Assembly (NCBI RefSeq): GCF_002025205.1
Contig: NZ_CP019947.1
Coordinates: 4,731,501-4,795,500 of the forward strand
Source of the DNA: Pseudomonas sp. CC6-YY-74
Lineage (GTDB): Bacteria > Pseudomonadota > Gammaproteobacteria > Pseudomonadales > Pseudomonadaceae
Length of the DNA: 64,000 nt
Direction of reading: 5' to 3'
Part shown: one piece after another, positions 40,159 to 49,314 of the stretch
Position numbering within the stretch: the stretch's first letter is position 1
How the letters are laid out: each line of letters starts with the position of its first letter
Notes under the pieces: generated by a model
Told to the model about the DNA's origin: nothing
Databases searched by the model: none
The model's input: only the letters and a program-made list of their open reading frames with translations
Position numbers and translations under genes: made by a program

Positions 40159-40258
40159 CGTCCTACCTCCGAGTGACAACACTTCAGATTCTGGACTAGT
40201 TCGACCATTACGCCAGGCGCAGGCTGACCTTCGTAGGTTCACCACAACGAGGAGAACG

Positions 40259-41200
40259 GTGATGACCATGATTGCGATTATCCAGCGCCCGCCGGTATTG
40301 CTCGATCGCCAGGCCACACTCGCGCTGGCCGTGCAGTCGCTGACCGAGGCCGCGGCGGCAGGCGCCGAGCTGGCGGTCTTGCCCGAGTTGTTCATTCCCG
40401 GCTACCCGTCGTGGATCTGGCGGCTGGCCGCAGGCAGGGACGGGGCGCTGATGGGCCAGCTTCACGAGCGACTGCAGGCCAATGCCGTGGACATTGCCCG
40501 CGGTGACCTCGAGCCACTCTGCGAGGTCGCCCGCAATCATCGGCTGACCATCGTCTGCGGTCTCAATGAATGCGAGCGCAGCCGGGGTGGCTGCACGCTC
40601 TACAACAGCGTGGTGCTGATCGGTGCCGACGGTACCTTGCTCAACCGCCATCGCAAGCTGATGCCGACCAACCCCGAACGCATGGTCCACGGCCTGGGCG
40701 ATGCCAGCGGGCTGCGCACGGTCGACACCCCGGTTGGCCGGCTCGGTACGCTGATCTGCTGGGAAAACTACATGCCGCTGGCGCGCTACGCCCTGTATGC
40801 CGAGGGCGTGGAAATCTACGTTGCGCCCACCTACGACTGCGGCGAGGGTTGGCTGGCGACCCTGCGTCACATCGCCCTGGAAGGCCGCTGCTGGGTACTG
40901 GGCAGCGGCACCGTGCTGCGCGGCGAGGACATCCCCGACGGCTTCCCCGGACGGGCGCAGTTGTTCCCTGAACCAGGCGAGTGGATCAATGACGGCGACT
41001 CCGTGGTGATCGACCCGCAGGGCCGGACCGTCGCCGGACCGCTGCACCGCGAGGTCGGCATCCTCTACGCGGATATCGACAGCACGCGGGTGGCGCCAGC
41101 GCGGCGCACGCTCGACGTCAGTGGTCACTACGCGCGCCCGGATATCTTCGAATTGCAGGTAAGGCGCACGCCGGCGCAGCCCGTGCGCTATATCGATTAG
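40259..41200 (+). CDS. Nitrilase-family carbon-nitrogen hydrolase
   Basis: 313 residues from GTG 40259, or 312 from ATG 40262. Catalytic triad visible: Glu in LAVLPELFIPGYPSW, Lys in NRHRKLMPTNPERMVHG, Cys in LGTLICWENYMPLARYALY. The RHRKLMPT and CWENYMPL forms are those of true nitrilases/cyanide hydratases rather than amidases. Probably cleaves a nitrile to acid and ammonia; substrate unknown. Followed 65 bp later by a GFA-family gene and likely regulated by the divergent HxlR gene. Confidence 0.9.
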   Translation: MMTMIAIIQRPPVLLDRQATLALAVQSLTEAAAAGAELAVLPELFIPGYPSWIWRLAAGRDGALMGQLHERLQANAVDIARGDLEPLCEVARNHRLTIVCGLNECERSRGGCTLYNSVVLIGADGTLLNRHRKLMPTNPERMVHGLGDASGLRTVDTPVGRLGTLICWENYMPLARYALYAEGVEIYVAPTYDCGEGWLATLRHIALEGRCWVLGSGTVLRGEDIPDGFPGRAQLFPEPGEWINDGDSVVIDPQGRTVAGPLHREVGILYADIDSTRVAPARRTLDVSGHYARPDIFELQVRRTPAQPVRYID

Positions 41201-41265
41201 TGCGAGTCGGCACTATCTGGGCGATGGGCGCTCGGCAATACGTGGCAATCGACAGGAGACAGAAC

Positions 41266-41700
41266 ATGAACAGCGAACCAACCTATCAGGGTCAGTGCTT
41301 TTGCGGCGCGGTCCAGTTCAGTGTCAGCGGCGAGCCAGTGGCAATGGGCTATTGCCACTGCCAGTCATGTCGGCAGTGGTCGGCCGCACCGGTCAATGCC
41401 TTCACTCTGTGGCAGCCCGAGGCGCTGACCGTGATTCGCGGCGCCGACAACATCGGCAGCTACAACAAGACGCCGCGCAGTAGCCGCAAGTGGTGCAAGA
41501 GCTGCGGCGGCCACCTGTTCACCGATCATCCGGAAATGGGGCTGGTCGATGTGTATGCCGCCCTCGTCCCGCGACTGGCATACACGCCAGAGGTCCATGT
41601 GCATTATCAGGAGACAGTGCTGCACATCAAAGATGGGCTGGCGAAACTACAGGATGTGCCCGTAGAGATGGGCGGCTCGGGGCTGAGTATGGCTGAATAG
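41266..41700 (+). CDS. GFA-family zinc protein
   Basis: 144 residues. Cysteine pattern of glutathione-dependent formaldehyde-activating family proteins: GQCFCGAVQFSV, MGYCHCQSCRQWSAAPVNAF and WCKSCGGHLFTDHP. Most members have no proven enzyme activity. The start at 41266 has CAGGAGA eight bases upstream. Likely in one operon with the nitrilase. Confidence 0.88.
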   Translation: MNSEPTYQGQCFCGAVQFSVSGEPVAMGYCHCQSCRQWSAAPVNAFTLWQPEALTVIRGADNIGSYNKTPRSSRKWCKSCGGHLFTDHPEMGLVDVYAALVPRLAYTPEVHVHYQETVLHIKDGLAKLQDVPVEMGGSGLSMAE

Positions 41701-41715
41701 CCCGGCCATTCTGTA

Positions 41716-43002
41716 TCAGAGCGGCGTACGCAGCCGCACCAGCAGCTCCTGGGTCGGATAGCCGTCGGCTGGCCAGCCCAGTTTCAGTTGAAAGGCACGC
41801 ACGGCTTTGCGTGTGTTGGCGCCAATGATGCCATCGGCGGGGCCCGGTTCCAGGCCGTTGCGCAAAAGTAATTGCTGCAACTCGATGCGCTCGCTGCGAC
41901 CCAGTTGCCGCTCCCCACGGGGCCAGGCGGCACGTACGCCATCGCCACCGCGCAGGCCGTCGGACAGCAGACCAATAGCCAGGGCGTAGGAGGTCGAGTT
42001 GTTGTACTTGAGGATGCTGCGGAAATTGCTCAGCAACAGGAAGGCAGGACCGCGATGCCCGGCCGGCAGCAGCAGGGTCGCCATGGTTTCGGTTGCCAGG
42101 TGCTGGGCTGGCGGATTGAGCGGTTCGACGCCCAGCGTTGTCCACTCGGCCAGGCTGCGGCGTACTTCCGGATCGGCCAGGCTGTAGTCGAAGGCCTGCG
42201 GCAGGCGCACCTCGAACCCCCAGGGTTGGCCTTTCTGCCAGCCCGAGTTCTGTAGGTAGTGGGCTGCCGAGGCCAGGGCGTCAGCCGAGGAGCTCCAGAG
42301 GTCGCGGCGGCCATCGCCGTCGAAATCCACGGCATGTTCGTTGTAGGTGGTGGGCATGAACTGGGTCTGGCCCATGGCGCCGGCCCAGGAGCCGACCAGG
42401 CGTTCCGGGGTAATGTCGCCATGCTGGAGGATCTGCAGCACGGCGAGCAGTTGGCTGCGCCAGAATACTTGGCGGCGGCCTTCGTAGGCCAGGGTGGCAA
42501 GCGAGCGGATCACGTTGTGATGGCCGATATTGCTGCCGAAGTTACTCTCCAGGCCCCAGATTGCCACTAAGGTTTCGCGATCCACGCCATAGCGATTCTC
42601 GACGCGTTCGAGGGTATTACCATGTTGCAGCAACAGGCTTTGGCCGCGGGCGACGCGCTGGGAGGAGACCGCACCATCCAGGTATTCCCATACCGGACGG
42701 GTAAACTCCGGTTGGCTGCTGTCGGCGAGCAATACGTCGGGGTTGGGGCTGACGCCGGCGAAGGCGCGATCGAACAGCGCTGGGTCGATCCCGGCGGCAA
42801 TCGCGTCGCTGCGCAGCAGAGTTCGCCAGTCGGCGAAACTGAGCTTTTCACTGACAGCTTCGGGCTGGTTGTTCGGCGGGCTACTCGGGTTGTCGGCAGC
42901 AGCCACCAGCGATTGCGCGGGCGCTTCGGCGCAGGCCGTCATGAACAGAAGGAAGCAGGCCGAGGTCAAGTGGCTCAGGCCGCGAAATAGCAGGTTGGGC
43001 AT
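41716..43002 (-). CDS. Lytic murein transglycosylase with peptidoglycan-binding domain (SltB3 type)
   Basis: 428 residues. Lipoprotein-like signal (SACFLLFMTAC). MltB-type catalytic domain with Glu in LVAIWGLESNFGSNIGHHNVIRSLATLAYEGRR and GAMGQTQFMPTTYNEHAVDFDGDGRRDLW. The C-terminal PG_binding_1 domain is GLEPGPADGIIGANTRKAVRAFQLKLGWPADGYPTQELLVRL. Second MltB-family enzyme in the window; the extra domain matches SltB3 of P. aeruginosa, also close upstream of holA. Confidence 0.92.
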   Translation of the reverse strand: MPNLLFRGLSHLTSACFLLFMTACAEAPAQSLVAAADNPSSPPNNQPEAVSEKLSFADWRTLLRSDAIAAGIDPALFDRAFAGVSPNPDVLLADSSQPEFTRPVWEYLDGAVSSQRVARGQSLLLQHGNTLERVENRYGVDRETLVAIWGLESNFGSNIGHHNVIRSLATLAYEGRRQVFWRSQLLAVLQILQHGDITPERLVGSWAGAMGQTQFMPTTYNEHAVDFDGDGRRDLWSSSADALASAAHYLQNSGWQKGQPWGFEVRLPQAFDYSLADPEVRRSLAEWTTLGVEPLNPPAQHLATETMATLLLPAGHRGPAFLLLSNFRSILKYNNSTSYALAIGLLSDGLRGGDGVRAAWPRGERQLGRSERIELQQLLLRNGLEPGPADGIIGANTRKAVRAFQLKLGWPADGYPTQELLVRLRTPL

Positions 43003-43074
43003 GGTGGTCTCAAGGCGTTTTTGCAGGCCGCTACCTTAGCACGGTTGAGCCTTCAGGCGTGCTGCAGTGGGGCT

Positions 43075-43233
43075 TCAGGCTGCCAGAAGGACCGAAGCCT
43101 CCCAGTTTTGCTGGGAGGCTTCGCGGCGGTAACTGCCTTTGCCTTTGCCGGGTTTTTCCTGACGACAGCGGAACAGCGGCTGGGCGATCAGGGATTTGGC
43201 CTTGTTCGGGCGCTGTTTGCGGTTTTTGGCCAT
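43075..43233 (-). CDS. arfA: Alternative ribosome-rescue factor A
   Basis: 52 codons from ATG 43233, with GAGGAT eight bases upstream. The protein is basic; its middle, PLFRCRQEKPGKGKGSYRR, matches the ArfA core (PLFRxRxExxxKGKGSY), and NWEAS follows as in E. coli ArfA. ArfA recruits release factor 2 to ribosomes stalled at mRNA ends when trans-translation fails. The last third of the coding sequence contains a perfect hairpin (see 43093-43123), so full-length message probably yields a truncated, non-stop product controlled by tmRNA, as in E. coli. Confidence 0.85.
   Translation of the reverse strand: MAKNRKQRPNKAKSLIAQPLFRCRQEKPGKGKGSYRREASQQNWEASVLLAA
43093..43123 (-). promoter_or_regulatory. 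Hairpin inside arfA coding sequence
   Basis: 13-bp perfect stem, arms 43093-43105 and 43111-43123, 5-nt loop; on the mRNA it reads CGAAGCCTCCCAG-CAAAA-CTGGGAGGCTTCG. It spans the codons for REASQQNWEAS. In E. coli arfA a hairpin at the equivalent place causes termination or RNase III cleavage and so makes a non-stop mRNA; the same role is inferred here. Confidence 0.75.
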
Positions 43234-43304
43234 GCTGGATCCTCATTGGCGGCCCGCGACGTGCGGGTGGCTGAATGATGATCCGCTGGTTAAACGATGT
43301 CCAG

Positions 43305-43383
43305 CTAGTGGCCTGCACGGTGGGTTAACTACATTGGCACGCTTGAGTCCATGGGTAAACGAACCCCGTGATCAGGCCACTAG
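43305..43383. repeat. Spaced inverted repeat upstream of arfA
   Basis: CTAGTGGCCTG (43305-43315) and CAGGCCACTAG (43373-43383) are perfect 11-bp inverted repeats 57 nt apart; inside them CACGGTGGGTT pairs partly with AACCCCGTG. It could be an extragenic repeat or a long hairpin between holA and arfA. Confidence 0.45.
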
Positions 43384-43486
43384 CAGCGGGGGCGAGGAGG
43401 GCGCGTGAGGCATGCGGCTGTGCGCGGGGAGGGATGAGATACCCGTTGCTGGGTTCATTCCCCTGGCGGCAATCGGCGGGCCGGGG

Positions 43487-44533
43487 TTACAGGCCGGGGT
43501 CGCTGGGCAGGCTCAGGCGTTGCCCGCACAGGCTCAGGGCCAGCATGCGCAAGCCGCTCCAGGGGTCGCCCGCGGCTTGACCCTTGATCTGCGCGTCGAT
43601 GCGCTGGGCGTCCAGCAGAAGCGAGGCCCAGCGTGCGGCAGAAAGACGTTGCAGGGCTTTGCTGACCAATGGCCGGCGCTTGTCCCAGACCGGTGGACGC
43701 GCCGAGCTGAAGGCCTTGTCCAGTGGCATACCCTGGCCGTATTGCTGGGCGATGGTGGCGAGCAGGCGGATTTCGCGGGCCAGCGCCCAGAGAATCACTG
43801 GCGGCTCGACGCCTTCGCCGCGCAAGCCTTCGAGGATGCGCAAGGCATGCGCGGCTTCGCCGTTGAGTGCCGCATCGATCAGGCCGAATACATCGAAGCG
43901 GGCGCTGTCGGCGACCGCCGCATGCACCGTGCTGACCTCGATCTGGCCGCCTTCGGCGAGCAGCTTGAGTTTCTCGATTTCCTGGGCGGCGGCCAGCAGG
44001 TTGCCTTCCACCCGCACGGCGATCATCTCGACCGCTTCCTGGCTGGCGCTGAGGCCGGCCTGGGCCAGGCGTTGGCGAATCCATTGCGGCAACTGGTGGG
44101 CATCCACCGGCCAAATCTGGACGAACTGACAGTGCTGTCCGTCGATCAGCGCCTTGGCCCACTTGGTTTTCTGCGCGCTGCCATCGAGTTTTGGCAGGCT
44201 GATCAGCAGCACGGTGTCTTCCGGCGGGCGCGACAGGTATTCGAGCAAGGCGGCCGCGCCTTTGTCGCCGGGCTTGCCGGAAGGCAGGCGCAGTTCCAGC
44301 AGGCGTTTGTCGGCGAACAGCGAGAGACTGGCGCTGGCCTGGAGCAGGTTACCCCAGACGAAACTGGCGTCGGCGTTGAACACCTGGCGTTCGCTGAACG
44401 CCTGCTCACGGGTGGCGGCGCGGATGGTGTCGCAGGCTTCCTGGCACAGCAGCGGTTCGTCGCCACTGACCACATACACCGCCGCCAGGTTGCCCTGGAG
44501 GTGTTTGCCGAGTTGTGCGGGGTTGAGTTTCAT
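43487..44533 (-). CDS. holA: DNA polymerase III subunit delta
   Basis: 348 residues. Clamp-loader subunit that opens the beta clamp. N-terminus MKLNPAQLGKHLQGNLAAVYVVSGDEPLLCQEACDTIR is typical, with LLISLPKLDGSAQKTKWAKAL and SARFDVFGLIDAALNGEAAHALRIL in the middle and end. Downstream of lptE, as usual in gammaproteobacteria. Confidence 0.96.
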   Translation of the reverse strand: MKLNPAQLGKHLQGNLAAVYVVSGDEPLLCQEACDTIRAATREQAFSERQVFNADASFVWGNLLQASASLSLFADKRLLELRLPSGKPGDKGAAALLEYLSRPPEDTVLLISLPKLDGSAQKTKWAKALIDGQHCQFVQIWPVDAHQLPQWIRQRLAQAGLSASQEAVEMIAVRVEGNLLAAAQEIEKLKLLAEGGQIEVSTVHAAVADSARFDVFGLIDAALNGEAAHALRILEGLRGEGVEPPVILWALAREIRLLATIAQQYGQGMPLDKAFSSARPPVWDKRRPLVSKALQRLSAARWASLLLDAQRIDAQIKGQAAGDPWSGLRMLALSLCGQRLSLPSDPGL

Positions 44534-44575
44534 CAGGCGCTAACAGGCGGGGCCGCGGCTGCGACCCCGACAGGT

Positions 44576-45187
44576 CTACTGGCTTGGTATCGGCAGTTGC
44601 ACGGGCGACTGCTGCGGTTGTGCGGCTTCACGCTGGCGCACGGCTTCCAGGGCGTCGGCTTCGACTTTGGCCTTGGCTTCGGCGGTCTGCTGCAGTTGGT
44701 CGAGCTGGGCCGGGGTAACCTGTTGCAGGCGCTGGACCAGTTGCTGCACCAGCTCGCGGCGCATTTCGCTGCGCAGTTGCACCGCTTCCTGATCGGAACC
44801 GACCAGGTTGTTGCCGTCCTGCGCGTAGAAGTTCTGCGCTTCTAGCTGGTTGCTGGTCAGCAGCAGGTTCTGTGCGCCACGAATCTCGTAATCGAGGGTC
44901 ATGGTCAGTTCGTACTCGGCAGTCCGTGCAGAGCTGGTGTAGCTGGCAGTGCGCTGGTTTTCCTGCTCGTTGCTCAGTACCAGGTGATAGGCGGCGCCGG
45001 AGTGGACGCGCACGCCGTTGTCTTGCAGTACCTCACGCACCTGCTTGACGGTATCGCCATAGGCGTTGCGCGCGCTGACGTCGAGTTCCTTGAGGGCGAA
45101 CTCGACGTCACCGGTACCGCGCAGCTGGAAGCCGCAGGCGCTGAGCAGTGCAGCGAGGCCGATTACCAACAGATTCCGTTTCATCAT
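44576..45187 (-). CDS. lptE: LPS-assembly lipoprotein LptE
   Basis: 203 residues. Lipoprotein signal with lipobox LLSAC followed by GFQLRGTG, the LptE hallmark. Plugs the LptD barrel in the outer membrane. The C-terminal tail is long and rich in Gln/Ala (QLDQLQQTAEAKAKVEADALEAVRQREAAQPQQ), probably a helix or disordered. Adjacent Met codons at 45187 and 45184 are both possible starts; AAGGGG is about nine bases upstream. Between leuS and holA. Confidence 0.95.
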   Translation of the reverse strand: MMKRNLLVIGLAALLSACGFQLRGTGDVEFALKELDVSARNAYGDTVKQVREVLQDNGVRVHSGAAYHLVLSNEQENQRTASYTSSARTAEYELTMTLDYEIRGAQNLLLTSNQLEAQNFYAQDGNNLVGSDQEAVQLRSEMRRELVQQLVQRLQQVTPAQLDQLQQTAEAKAKVEADALEAVRQREAAQPQQSPVQLPIPSQ

Positions 45188-45261
45188 CTTTGCTATCCCC
45201 TTGGCGAACCTCTCGACGCGGCGCTTTGCGGCCGTGTCGAGCTTTGTCGGTTGGCGACTAT

Positions 45262-47868
45262 TTAGTTGGCGACTATGTTGACCAGCTTGCCCGGCACCAC
45301 AATCACTTTGCGGATGCTCAAGCCTTCGGTGAAGCGCAATACATTTTCGTTGGCCCGCGCCGCCGCTTCGACTTCCTCGCGGGTGGCCGAAGCAGGCATG
45401 TCGATATGGCCGCGCAACTTGCCGTTTACCTGGATCACCAGCTGCAGGCTGTCCTGCACCAGCGCCGACTCATCCACTGCCGGCCACTGGGCGTCGATGA
45501 TCGCGCCCGGGTGGCCAAGTTCCAGCCACAGTTGATGGCTGATATGCGGAGTGATCGGGGCCAGCAGCAGGGCCACGCTTTCCAGACCTTCCTGGAGCAG
45601 GGCGCGATCCTGGGCGGTCTCTTGGGCGGCCTTTTCCAGCACGTTCATCAGGGTCATCACCTGGGCGATGGCAGTGTTGAATTTGTGATGCTGGCCAATA
45701 TCCTGGCTGGCTTGCCTGATCGCCAGATGGATGGCGCGGCGGATTTCTTTATGGGTATCGCTCAGGGCGGTTTTGTCGAGCGTCCCCGGCAGGCCGGCGC
45801 TGACGTGGGCCTGAGTCAGGCGCCAGACTCGACGGAGGAAACGGCTGCCGCCCTCGACGCCGGAGTCGGACCACTCCAGGCTCATGTCTGGCGGCGAGGC
45901 GAACATCATGAACAGCCGGCAGGTGTCGGCACCGTAGGCATCGATCATCGCCTGTGGGTCGACGCCGTTGTTCTTCGACTTGGCCATCTTCTCGGTGCCG
46001 CCGATTTCCACGGCCAGGCCGTCGCTCTTCAGCTTGGCGGCAATGACCTTGCCCTTGGCGTCGCGCTCGATTTCCACGTCGGCCGGGTTGAACCAGTCTT
46101 TGCCGCCATTCTCCAGGGTGCGGTAATAGGTGTCGGCGATCACCATGCCCTGGGTCAGCAGATTCTTGAACGGCTCGTCGGAGTTGAGCAGGCCTTCGTC
46201 GCGCATCAGCTTGTGGAAGAAGCGCGCGTAGAGCAGGTGCAAAATGGCGTGTTCGATACCGCCGATGTACTGATCCACCGGCAGCCAGTGGTCGGCGGCG
46301 GCCGGGTCGACCATGCCTTTGCTGTACTGCGGAGAGGTGTAGCGGGCGAAGTACCAGGACGATTCGACGAAGGTGTCCATGGTGTCGGTTTCACGCTTGG
46401 CCGGTGCGCCGCATGTCGGGCAGCTGCACGCGTAGAACTCGGCCATGCGCGCCAGCGGCGAGCCGGCGCCGTCCGGTACCACGTCCTCGGGCAGCACCAC
46501 CGGCAACTGGTCTTCCGGCACCGGCACGTCGCCGCAGCTGTCGCAATGAATGATCGGGATCGGGCAGCCCCAGTAGCGTTGGCGGCTGACACCCCAGTCG
46601 CGCAGGCGGAACTGGGTGCGCGATTGACCGAGATTCTTCTTCTGCAGGGCGACTTCGATGGCGTCGAAGGCCCCCGGGAAATCCAGGTCGTCGAAGTCGC
46701 CGGAGTTGATCAGGCTGCCGTGCTCGCCATAGGCGTCCTGCCAGGGCGCCGGAGTTTCATCGCCGGCGCTGGTGCGGATCACTGGCTTGATCGGCAGGTC
46801 GTACTTGCGGGCGAACTCGAAATCGCGCTCGTCGTGAGCCGGTACGGCCATCACCGCACCGTCGCCGTAATGGATCAGCACGTAGTTGGCGACCCATACC
46901 GGCAGCTTTTCACCGGTCAGCGGGTGCTCGACGAACAGCCCGGTGGGCAGGCCTTTCTTTTCCTGGGTGGCCACGTCGGCTTCGGCGACGCTGCCGCTTT
47001 TGCATGCGTGGATAAAGGCTTGCAGTTCGGCGTTGTTCTGCGCGGCAAGCGTCGCCAGGTGGTGCTCGGCGGCTACTGCGACATAGGTCGCGCCCATCAG
47101 GGTGTCGGGGCGGGTGGTGAAGACTTTCAGCGCACCGCTCTCGCCGATGCTGGCGAGGTCATAGGGGAAGCTGACTTCCATGCCGCGCGATTTGCCGATC
47201 CAGTTGCGCTGCATGGTCTTGACCTGTTCCGGCCAGCCATCCAGGTCGTCCAGACTGCTCAAGAGCTCTTCCGCGTAGGCGGTGATCTTGAAGTAGTACA
47301 TGGGGATTTCGCGTTTTTCGATCACCGCGCCGGATCGCCAACCGCGACCGTCGATGACCTGCTCGTTGGCCAGTACGGTCTGATCCACCGGATCCCAGTT
47401 GACCGTGCCGTTCTTGCGGTAGATCACGCCTTTCTCGAACAGGCGGGTGAACAGCCATTGTTCCCAGCGGTAGTAGTCCGGCTTGCAGGTGGTCACTTCG
47501 CGCGACCAGTCGACGGCCAGGCCCAGGCTTTTCAGCTGGGTCTTCATGTACTCGATGTTCTCGTAGGTCCACTTGGCGGGCGCGACCTTGTTCTTCATCG
47601 CGGCGTTTTCCGCCGGCATGCCGAAAGCGTCCCAGCCCATCGGCTGCAGCACGTTCTTGCCGAGCATGCGCTGGTAGCGGGCAATCACGTCACCAATGGT
47701 GTAGTTGCGCACATGGCCCATGTGCAACTTGCCACTGGGGTAGGGGAACATCGACAGGCAATAGAAGGTTTCCTTGCCTGGCTGTTCGCTCACTACAAAG
47801 GATTTTTGCGAGTCCCAGTGGGATTGCGCGGCGGCTTCGATTTCGCGTGGCTGATACTGTTCGTGCAT
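45262..47868 (-). CDS. leuS: Leucyl-tRNA synthetase
   Basis: 868 residues. Class I synthetase: HIGH-type motif in YPSGKLHMGHVRNYTIGD, KMSKS-type motif EKMAKSKNNGVDP, and the editing domain with TTRPDTLMGATYVAVAAEHHL and VPAHDERDFEFA. Start at ATG 47868 (MHEQYQPREIEAAAQ), the standard N-terminus; 28 further in-frame codons upstream are not conserved-looking. Confidence 0.97.
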   Translation of the reverse strand: MHEQYQPREIEAAAQSHWDSQKSFVVSEQPGKETFYCLSMFPYPSGKLHMGHVRNYTIGDVIARYQRMLGKNVLQPMGWDAFGMPAENAAMKNKVAPAKWTYENIEYMKTQLKSLGLAVDWSREVTTCKPDYYRWEQWLFTRLFEKGVIYRKNGTVNWDPVDQTVLANEQVIDGRGWRSGAVIEKREIPMYYFKITAYAEELLSSLDDLDGWPEQVKTMQRNWIGKSRGMEVSFPYDLASIGESGALKVFTTRPDTLMGATYVAVAAEHHLATLAAQNNAELQAFIHACKSGSVAEADVATQEKKGLPTGLFVEHPLTGEKLPVWVANYVLIHYGDGAVMAVPAHDERDFEFARKYDLPIKPVIRTSAGDETPAPWQDAYGEHGSLINSGDFDDLDFPGAFDAIEVALQKKNLGQSRTQFRLRDWGVSRQRYWGCPIPIIHCDSCGDVPVPEDQLPVVLPEDVVPDGAGSPLARMAEFYACSCPTCGAPAKRETDTMDTFVESSWYFARYTSPQYSKGMVDPAAADHWLPVDQYIGGIEHAILHLLYARFFHKLMRDEGLLNSDEPFKNLLTQGMVIADTYYRTLENGGKDWFNPADVEIERDAKGKVIAAKLKSDGLAVEIGGTEKMAKSKNNGVDPQAMIDAYGADTCRLFMMFASPPDMSLEWSDSGVEGGSRFLRRVWRLTQAHVSAGLPGTLDKTALSDTHKEIRRAIHLAIRQASQDIGQHHKFNTAIAQVMTLMNVLEKAAQETAQDRALLQEGLESVALLLAPITPHISHQLWLELGHPGAIIDAQWPAVDESALVQDSLQLVIQVNGKLRGHIDMPASATREEVEAAARANENVLRFTEGLSIRKVIVVPGKLVNIVAN

Positions 47869-48122
47869 GGCTACTGGCGCTAAGGAAAGGGACTTTCTGG
47901 AAACGCCGTAGCATACATGACCCCCCGCAACTGAGGGAAACCCTGATTGCACTGCAAGGCCGGCCCAAGGCCGACGCCTCGCCGTTTGTCGCGGCGCTGG
48001 GCCGGTTCAAAGCCTGCCGCTAAGCTTGATGTATGAGCCGGACGATTGAGTCCGGCATGAGGTGATTGGATGGGTGAGTTGCGACGAGTAGAGGCGTCGG
48101 GGTCGGGGGGCTATATGAGCGG

Positions 48123-48521
48123 TTGTTGCAGCGCCTTTCCGTGGCGCTGGATGAAGCCGACAATATGGCTCGCCTGTCTGCCAAGGCGCCGGATGAGTTG
48201 GAGTTGCGCGACCTGACCGCGGCGGAGTTGGAGTTGATTCATGCCTATATGGATCATGACCTGAATTGGTTGCGTGGCTGGCATGCCGCGGCCGAGGAGT
48301 TGGCGGTGATCGAGCACTGGCCCGCGCGCGCAGCCAAGGCCAACCGTGCCACGCTGAGAACGGCGGGTAAGCCACTCGGCAAGATCAAACCGCTGGTCAA
48401 ACGGCGGGTACAGCTGTGTTGCGCGCTATGCGGTGTGGTTGCCAGCTGGCGACCAGGACAGAGGGTGCACGCCTGCACTTCGTGTGGTTCGCAGCTGTTC
48501 CGGGCGAGCGATCAACGTTAG
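48123..48521 (+). CDS. YbeL-like zinc-ribbon protein, 5' end uncertain
   Basis: About 132 residues readable from TTG 48123. The N-terminal helix LLQRLSVALDEADNMARL and C-terminal zinc ribbon (CCALCGVVASWRPGQRVHACTSCGSQLF) fit the DUF1451/YbeL proteins encoded near leuS. No ATG in this frame suits the start. An ATG at 48070 leads in another frame into a six-G run at 48105-48110; one extra G there would give MGELRRVEASGSGGLYERLLQRL, the expected YERLL beginning. So the gene probably starts at 48070 and carries a 1-base deletion, real or from sequencing. Confidence 0.65.
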   Translation: MLQRLSVALDEADNMARLSAKAPDELELRDLTAAELELIHAYMDHDLNWLRGWHAAAEELAVIEHWPARAAKANRATLRTAGKPLGKIKPLVKRRVQLCCALCGVVASWRPGQRVHACTSCGSQLFRASDQR

Positions 48522-48547
48522 GCTGCCGGGCACCCGAGAGGTGTCTG

Positions 48548-49314
48548 ATGGCTATTCGCTACATATTCAAACAACTGTTGCTGCCGCCGGGCGTATTGCT
48601 GCTCGCGTTGCTTGTCGCCTGGTGGTTACGCAAGCGTTTTCCGCGTGTGGCCACCGCCTGTTTCGGCCTGGCGGTCGGGGGCTGTGGTTGCTGAGCCTGC
48701 CCGTCGCGGTGCAGTGGTCGGCGCGTCTGCTGGAGCGTGAGCCGGCGCTGGCCGAGGCGCGCTGGGTCGATCTGGCGCAGCAGGTGGATGCGATTGTCGT
48801 GCTCGGCGCTGGGCGCGAACAGGGTGATCCGGCCTGGGGTGGCGATCAACCGAGTTCGCTGGCGCTGGAACGCTTGCGCTATGCCGCGCGTCTGGCCAAG
48901 GCCTCGGGCGTGCCGCTGGCGATCAGTGGCGGCCGGCATGATGGTCAGCCGCCCAGTGAAGCCGCCCTGATGACTGAGGTGCTGGCGCGTGATTACGGCA
49001 TGCCGGTGCGCTGGCAGGAAGAGGCGAGCCGCACGACCTGGGAAAACGCGACCCACAGCGCCGAGTTGCTGCACCAGGACGGGGTCAGGCGTGTGCTGCT
49101 GGTCACTCAGGCCTGGCATATGCCCCGGGCGCGCTGGTGTTTCGAACAGGCGGGGTTTCAGGTGTTAAGCGCGCCGGTTGGCTTTCTCGGCGTAGCCAAC
49201 GGCCGCCCGGCGGGCGGCTGGCTACCGGAAAGCAAGGCGCTATGGCAGAGCAGTCTGTTGCTCAACGAGGCGCTGGGCTTGTTGTTCTATCCCCTGGTCT
49301 ACGGCCAGCCGTAA
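48548..49314 (+). pseudogene. ElyC/YdcF-family (DUF218) envelope protein, frameshifted
   Basis: Begins MAIRYIFKQLLLPPGVLLLALLVAWWL at ATG 48548 with GAGAGG upstream, two membrane segments expected, then the frame breaks at the five-G run 48677-48681. Adding one G restores LAVGGLWLLSLPVAVQW and the rest: VDAIVVLGAGREQG, SSLALERLRYAARLAKASGVPLAISGG, SRTTWENATHSAEL and VLLVTQAWHMPRARWCFEQAGF, all standard DUF218 motifs. ElyC affects peptidoglycan assembly in E. coli. A single-base homopolymer lesion in an otherwise perfect gene could be a sequencing error. Confidence 0.75.

Noticed and set aside
45148..47883. 911-codon open frame on the plus strand opposite leuS
   Set aside because: High GC leaves antisense frames open; the translation is low-complexity His/Gln/Ala/Gly/Val without domains, and leuS on the other strand is unmistakable.
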